Below, piece by piece: positions 33,417 to 35,896 of a stretch of 35,896 nucleotides of DNA. Positions within the stretch are counted from its first letter, which is position 1; each line of letters begins with the position of its first letter. The notes below the pieces were generated by a model that was given only the letters and a program-made list of their open reading frames with translations, did not search any database and was not told the origin of the DNA. The translations under genes were made by a program, and so were the position numbers. The DNA is from Bacteroidales bacterium UBA6244 (GTDB taxonomy: Bacteria > Bacteroidota > Bacteroidia > Bacteroidales > F082), in the NCBI GenBank assembly GCA_002440885.1, contig DJVY01000156.1:2431-38326 (forward strand). The letters run 5' to 3'.

Positions 33417-34358
33417 ATGTATAAACATGTTTTTGGTCCTGTTCCGTCGCGAAGGCTGGGGATGTCGTTGGGCATTGATTTGGTTCCGAAAAAAGTATGC
33501 TCCCTCGACTGCGTCTATTGTGAAGTAGGGAAAACAACCCTGCTGACCATCGAACGCAAGGAGTATGTGTTGCTAAAAAAAATCAAAGAGGAGTTAAATC
33601 ACTACTTTAGCCATCATCCTGATCCGGATTTTATTACCTTTTCCGGTTCTGGCGAGCCAATCCTGAATGTTTTTATCGGCGACACGCTGGAATTTATACG
33701 GCAAATAAAACCTGAAATACCCGTCGCTGTTTTAACCAACGGCACGTTGTTGTTTGATAAACAGGTAAGAGACGCGATAATGGATGCACAGGTAGTGCTG
33801 CCTTCGTTGGATGCTGCAACCGAAGAGGTTTTTAAAAGAATAAACCGTCCCCAGCAGGAGCTGAAGATAGGGCCGTATATCGAGGGATTGGTGCAATTCA
33901 GAAGGGAGTATCAAGGCAAGATCTGGCTGGAGGTAATGGTGCTTCCCGGCTATAACGATACCCTCGATGAGCTCAAGGCGATTAAAAAGGCCATTTTACG
34001 CATAAAACCAGATGCCGTTCAACTCAACACCTTAGACCGACCTGGGGCAGTGCCGGATTTGCGGGGTGCGACAAGAGCCGAATTGCAGAAAATATTGGAT
34101 TTGTGGCAGTTGCCAAATGTTGAGATCATTGCAGCTGCGCCAGAGCGGGAGAATATCCAGTCGTACCGAAAAGATATTTCCGAAGCCATCATGGAAACCA
34201 TTGTGCGCAGGCCTTGTACCCTCGACGACCTGGAAAAAGTGTTGGGTCTGCACGTAAACGAAATAAACAAATACCTCGACGTGTTGGCCGCCGACAGAAA
34301 AATTGAAGCTGTTTGGCAGAGCAGGGGCTTGTTTTACCAGATAAGCGAGAAAAACTAA
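33417..34358 (+). CDS. Radical SAM protein of the COG0731 type with C-terminal winged helix
   Basis: A 313-residue enzyme. The [4Fe-4S] cluster motif is VCSLDCVYCEVG (Cys28, Cys32, Cys35, pattern CxxxCxxC). FSGSGEP is the SAM-binding GGE-like segment, followed by TNGTLL and a TIM-barrel-like core with LPGYNDT. The last 60 residues (RRPCTLDDLEKVLGLHVNEI and on) look like a winged helix, which suggests nucleic-acid or partner binding. It resembles Fe-S oxidoreductases related to the wyosine-synthesis enzyme TYW1, but lacks the rest of that pathway here. The substrate is unknown. Operon with the CGGC protein, 11 bases apart. Confidence 0.9.
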   Translation: MYKHVFGPVPSRRLGMSLGIDLVPKKVCSLDCVYCEVGKTTLLTIERKEYVLLKKIKEELNHYFSHHPDPDFITFSGSGEPILNVFIGDTLEFIRQIKPEIPVAVLTNGTLLFDKQVRDAIMDAQVVLPSLDAATEEVFKRINRPQQELKIGPYIEGLVQFRREYQGKIWLEVMVLPGYNDTLDELKAIKKAILRIKPDAVQLNTLDRPGAVPDLRGATRAELQKILDLWQLPNVEIIAAAPERENIQSYRKDISEAIMETIVRRPCTLDDLEKVLGLHVNEINKYLDVLAADRKIEAVWQSRGLFYQISEKN

Positions 34359-34368
34359 GGCTGCTTGT

Positions 34369-34506
34369 AATTCCTAGCCATTGAACTAGGACAAAAATCT
34401 TAGAGAAAGTAAAACGGACAAAGGGAATGGGGGGGGTGGGGGGTGGTGGGTGATTTGGGGAAGGGGGTGTGGGTGATACTGCGAGCGACACTAGCCATTA
34501 GGAATT
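34369..34506. repeat. G-rich island bounded by short inverted and direct repeats
   Basis: A 138-base segment. AATTCCTA (34369-34376) is inverted as TAGGAATT (34499-34506), and CTAGCCATT is directly repeated at 34374-34382 and 34491-34499. Between them, 34423-34473 contains seven or more G runs of three or more bases on the plus strand and can form G-quadruplexes. No open frame of interest lies inside. It follows the radical SAM gene and precedes the convergent unknown secreted protein. Confidence 0.55.
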
Positions 34507-34595
34507 CGGCATATCAACAGGCGTGAACTTTAACCGGCAATTAGATGGTAAAAAGTGCTGAAATGGTCACTGACCCTTTTTTATGTGTCGGCTTA

Positions 34596-35489
34596 TTAGT
34601 CAGTTATTTGCAAAGGTATTCCTATGTCTTTGTCGTAAGGCAGGTCTGTTTTTTTAAGCTTAAATGAAATATTATTTAAGTGTGAAGGGGCTTCATGTAC
34701 GTTGTAGGTATAGGTCAGGCTTGTGATTCCAAATTGACTAACAATGTTGTCCCAGTCAGTTTCACCGCGTCGGATATTTAGGAAATAGAACAAATCTTCT
34801 TCTACCGAATTCAGTACAAAATTTTCGTTGGTTGTAGGTAACTCGTAACTTAATATTGTAGGAATGCTTAAAGTTAGTTGTCGCGAAAATTGTGCATTTG
34901 TATTAAAATAAGGATGCAGCGAATTGTAATGCTGCGTTCTTGTTTCTATAACGATATCAAGCAATCCCGAATTATTAATTGTCCCCTGAGGAAATGATAA
35001 GGACACTTTTCGTAAACTGGTATCAATTTCGATATATTTCGTTTTTATAGCTACTCTTTTCGTTTTGCCTTTTACCTTATTATAGCTGAATACTTGGATA
35101 TTAATCAGGCTTTGATTCTCACGCAGTTCAACAGTAGGTAATAAAGAATTGAGCTCTCCGGTTGATGAATAAGGAATGAAATACCTATAAGAATAAATGA
35201 AATCCAGATTCATTAGTTTGTCCCTGCGTTTTCTGGGAGTCGCTTTATCCAAGGCAACTTCCATGTCAAACTCGTATTTTACATAAATGTTAATAAACTC
35301 CCTCAATACATTAGCATTGATCTCCTCATCGGATAGCTTTGAGTACTTAGTTGTGTTGCTACTTGCTTCGTGATGTGTACTTAATAGCTTTGCAATTAGC
35401 GTGCTATAATCATCCCGGTTGCCTCCATATTGACCAAATAATTCAGCAGATATGAATATAAAAAACAGGTATCCAAGCAGTTTTTTCAT
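34596..35489 (-). CDS. Secreted protein of unknown function
   Basis: A 297-residue protein with an N-terminal signal peptide (MKKLLGYLFFIFISAELFGQ, cleavage near residue 20). The rest is polar and beta-rich, with few Cys and no catalytic motif that could be recognised. The C-terminal third (TSLTYTYNVHEAPSHLNNIS) faintly recalls the beta domains of Bacteroidota transglutaminase-type proteins, but not enough to assign a family. No T9SS tail is present. It stands alone; a weak -7-like box TAGTTTTT lies about 40 bases upstream. Confidence 0.7.
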   Translation of the reverse strand: MKKLLGYLFFIFISAELFGQYGGNRDDYSTLIAKLLSTHHEASSNTTKYSKLSDEEINANVLREFINIYVKYEFDMEVALDKATPRKRRDKLMNLDFIYSYRYFIPYSSTGELNSLLPTVELRENQSLINIQVFSYNKVKGKTKRVAIKTKYIEIDTSLRKVSLSFPQGTINNSGLLDIVIETRTQHYNSLHPYFNTNAQFSRQLTLSIPTILSYELPTTNENFVLNSVEEDLFYFLNIRRGETDWDNIVSQFGITSLTYTYNVHEAPSHLNNISFKLKKTDLPYDKDIGIPLQITD

Positions 35490-35866
35490 TGTACGTATTA
35501 CTTTTTTATTTTGTTGAGATATTTAAAAACTAGTTTTTATGGGTTTTTAAAACATTGGATATTAAGGCGTTTACAACTCTGGTTGTTAAAGTTACCAGAC
35601 CGCATAATTCCAATATCCCTTATAGAGAAAAAATCAAGACAACCTTAGTCACTACCCAGATATTTTAAAGGCGTAAAGGTAAAACTATTCTTTGTTACAA
35701 CAACATCCAGCCGAAATTTCGCTGGTATTTTTGAGGCTTACGGTTTTTTGTGTCAATTGATGGCGATAAGCGTGACCCAAGCCATTAGCCTAAAAAAACA
35801 CCTCATAATTTACGATAAACCAACCATGCGCTTTAATAAATACACTCCATAGTTAACGATATCCCA
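35490..35866. other. AT-rich intergenic spacer
   Basis: About 375 bases. A 14-base palindrome AAAAACTAGTTTTT lies at 35525-35538, and a CCAGC/GCTGG hairpin around GAAATTTC lies at 35707-35725. No gene is supported. A minus-strand open frame enters from the right edge and stops at 35810. Confidence 0.5.
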
Positions 35867-35896
35867 GCCAACGCCAACGCCAACGCCAATGCCAAC
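35867..35896. repeat. Hexamer tandem repeat GCCAAC, cut by the window edge
   Basis: Five units of GCCAAC run to the last base of the window; the fourth unit is GCCAAT. On the minus strand the array lies in an open frame reading Val-Gly repeats that continues to a TAA at 35810-35812, so it could be the tail of a gene outside the window or a noncoding minisatellite. Confidence 0.75.

Noticed and set aside
35707..35725. CCAGC/GCTGG hairpin as a terminator
   Set aside because: The stem is short, has a bulge and no convincing T run follows on either strand, so it is mentioned only as part of the spacer.
35867..35896. Short tandem repeat as the start of a CRISPR array
   Set aside because: The unit is 6 bases with no spacers, so it is a simple tandem repeat; no repeat-spacer pattern or cas gene occurs in the window.

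Overview
This window is a stretch of chromosome from a member of the Bacteroidota, probably a marine or environmental Bacteroidales/Marinilabiliales-type organism. Several signs agree. Promoters of the TAnnTTTG type precede many genes, and Shine-Dalgarno sites are mostly absent. A secreted protease carries a type IX secretion (Por) C-terminal tail. There are two large TonB-dependent receptors with an N-terminal carboxypeptidase-regulatory-like domain. DUF3089, DUF349, WbqC-like and 7TM-HD proteins are also typical of the phylum. No phage, CRISPR array, integron or complete insertion sequence was seen.

Layout. 1-500: the 3' end of a tRNA (probably Asp) and two minus-strand tRNA-Leu genes (anticodons CAG and GAG). 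890-3500: a secreted C10 (streptopain-like) protease with two CUB-like domains and a T9SS tail, then an orphan IS1595-type zinc-ribbon protein. 3635-4518: a duplicated thioredoxin pair, one copy a lipoprotein and one cytosolic. 4650-8202: a WbqC-like protein, a PgpH-like c-di-AMP phosphodiesterase and an NlpC/P60 peptidase. 8367-9689: a non-canonical thioredoxin-like protein beside a thioredoxin-reductase-like flavoprotein that lacks the usual NADPH-phosphate arginines. 9832-18236: the most interesting block. It has an FMN riboswitch with its own promoter and terminator, a TonB receptor, a paralogous TonB receptor, a secreted nucleotide pyrophosphatase/phosphodiesterase and a secreted PhoD-like phosphatase. 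18233-22237, minus strand: chorismate synthase, an NTF2/SnoaL-like protein and two tandem DUF3089 lipoproteins. 22671-28171: a membrane-anchored AraC-type regulator and a 1399-residue soluble hybrid histidine kinase. 28753-34358: a DUF349 protein, a GNAT-deacetylase fusion, and a CGGC protein with a radical SAM enzyme. The end holds a G-rich island, a secreted protein of unknown function and a GCCAAC hexamer repeat cut by the window edge.

The best candidate for an undescribed system is the 9.8-18.2 kb block, read here as a flavin scavenging locus. The riboswitch senses FMN and controls the first outer-membrane receptor. The pyrophosphatase could split FAD to FMN and AMP, and the phosphatase could release riboflavin. 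The riboswitch and gene families are clear from sequence. The joint pathway is inference, because a strong terminator separates the second receptor from the two hydrolases. The 5' strand of the FMN aptamer is perfectly complementary over 11 bases to the 5' arm of the downstream terminator, which suggests a simple long-range antitermination switch.

Start sites were re-chosen for several genes where the longest open frame begins at TTG or runs through a promoter, riboswitch or terminator.
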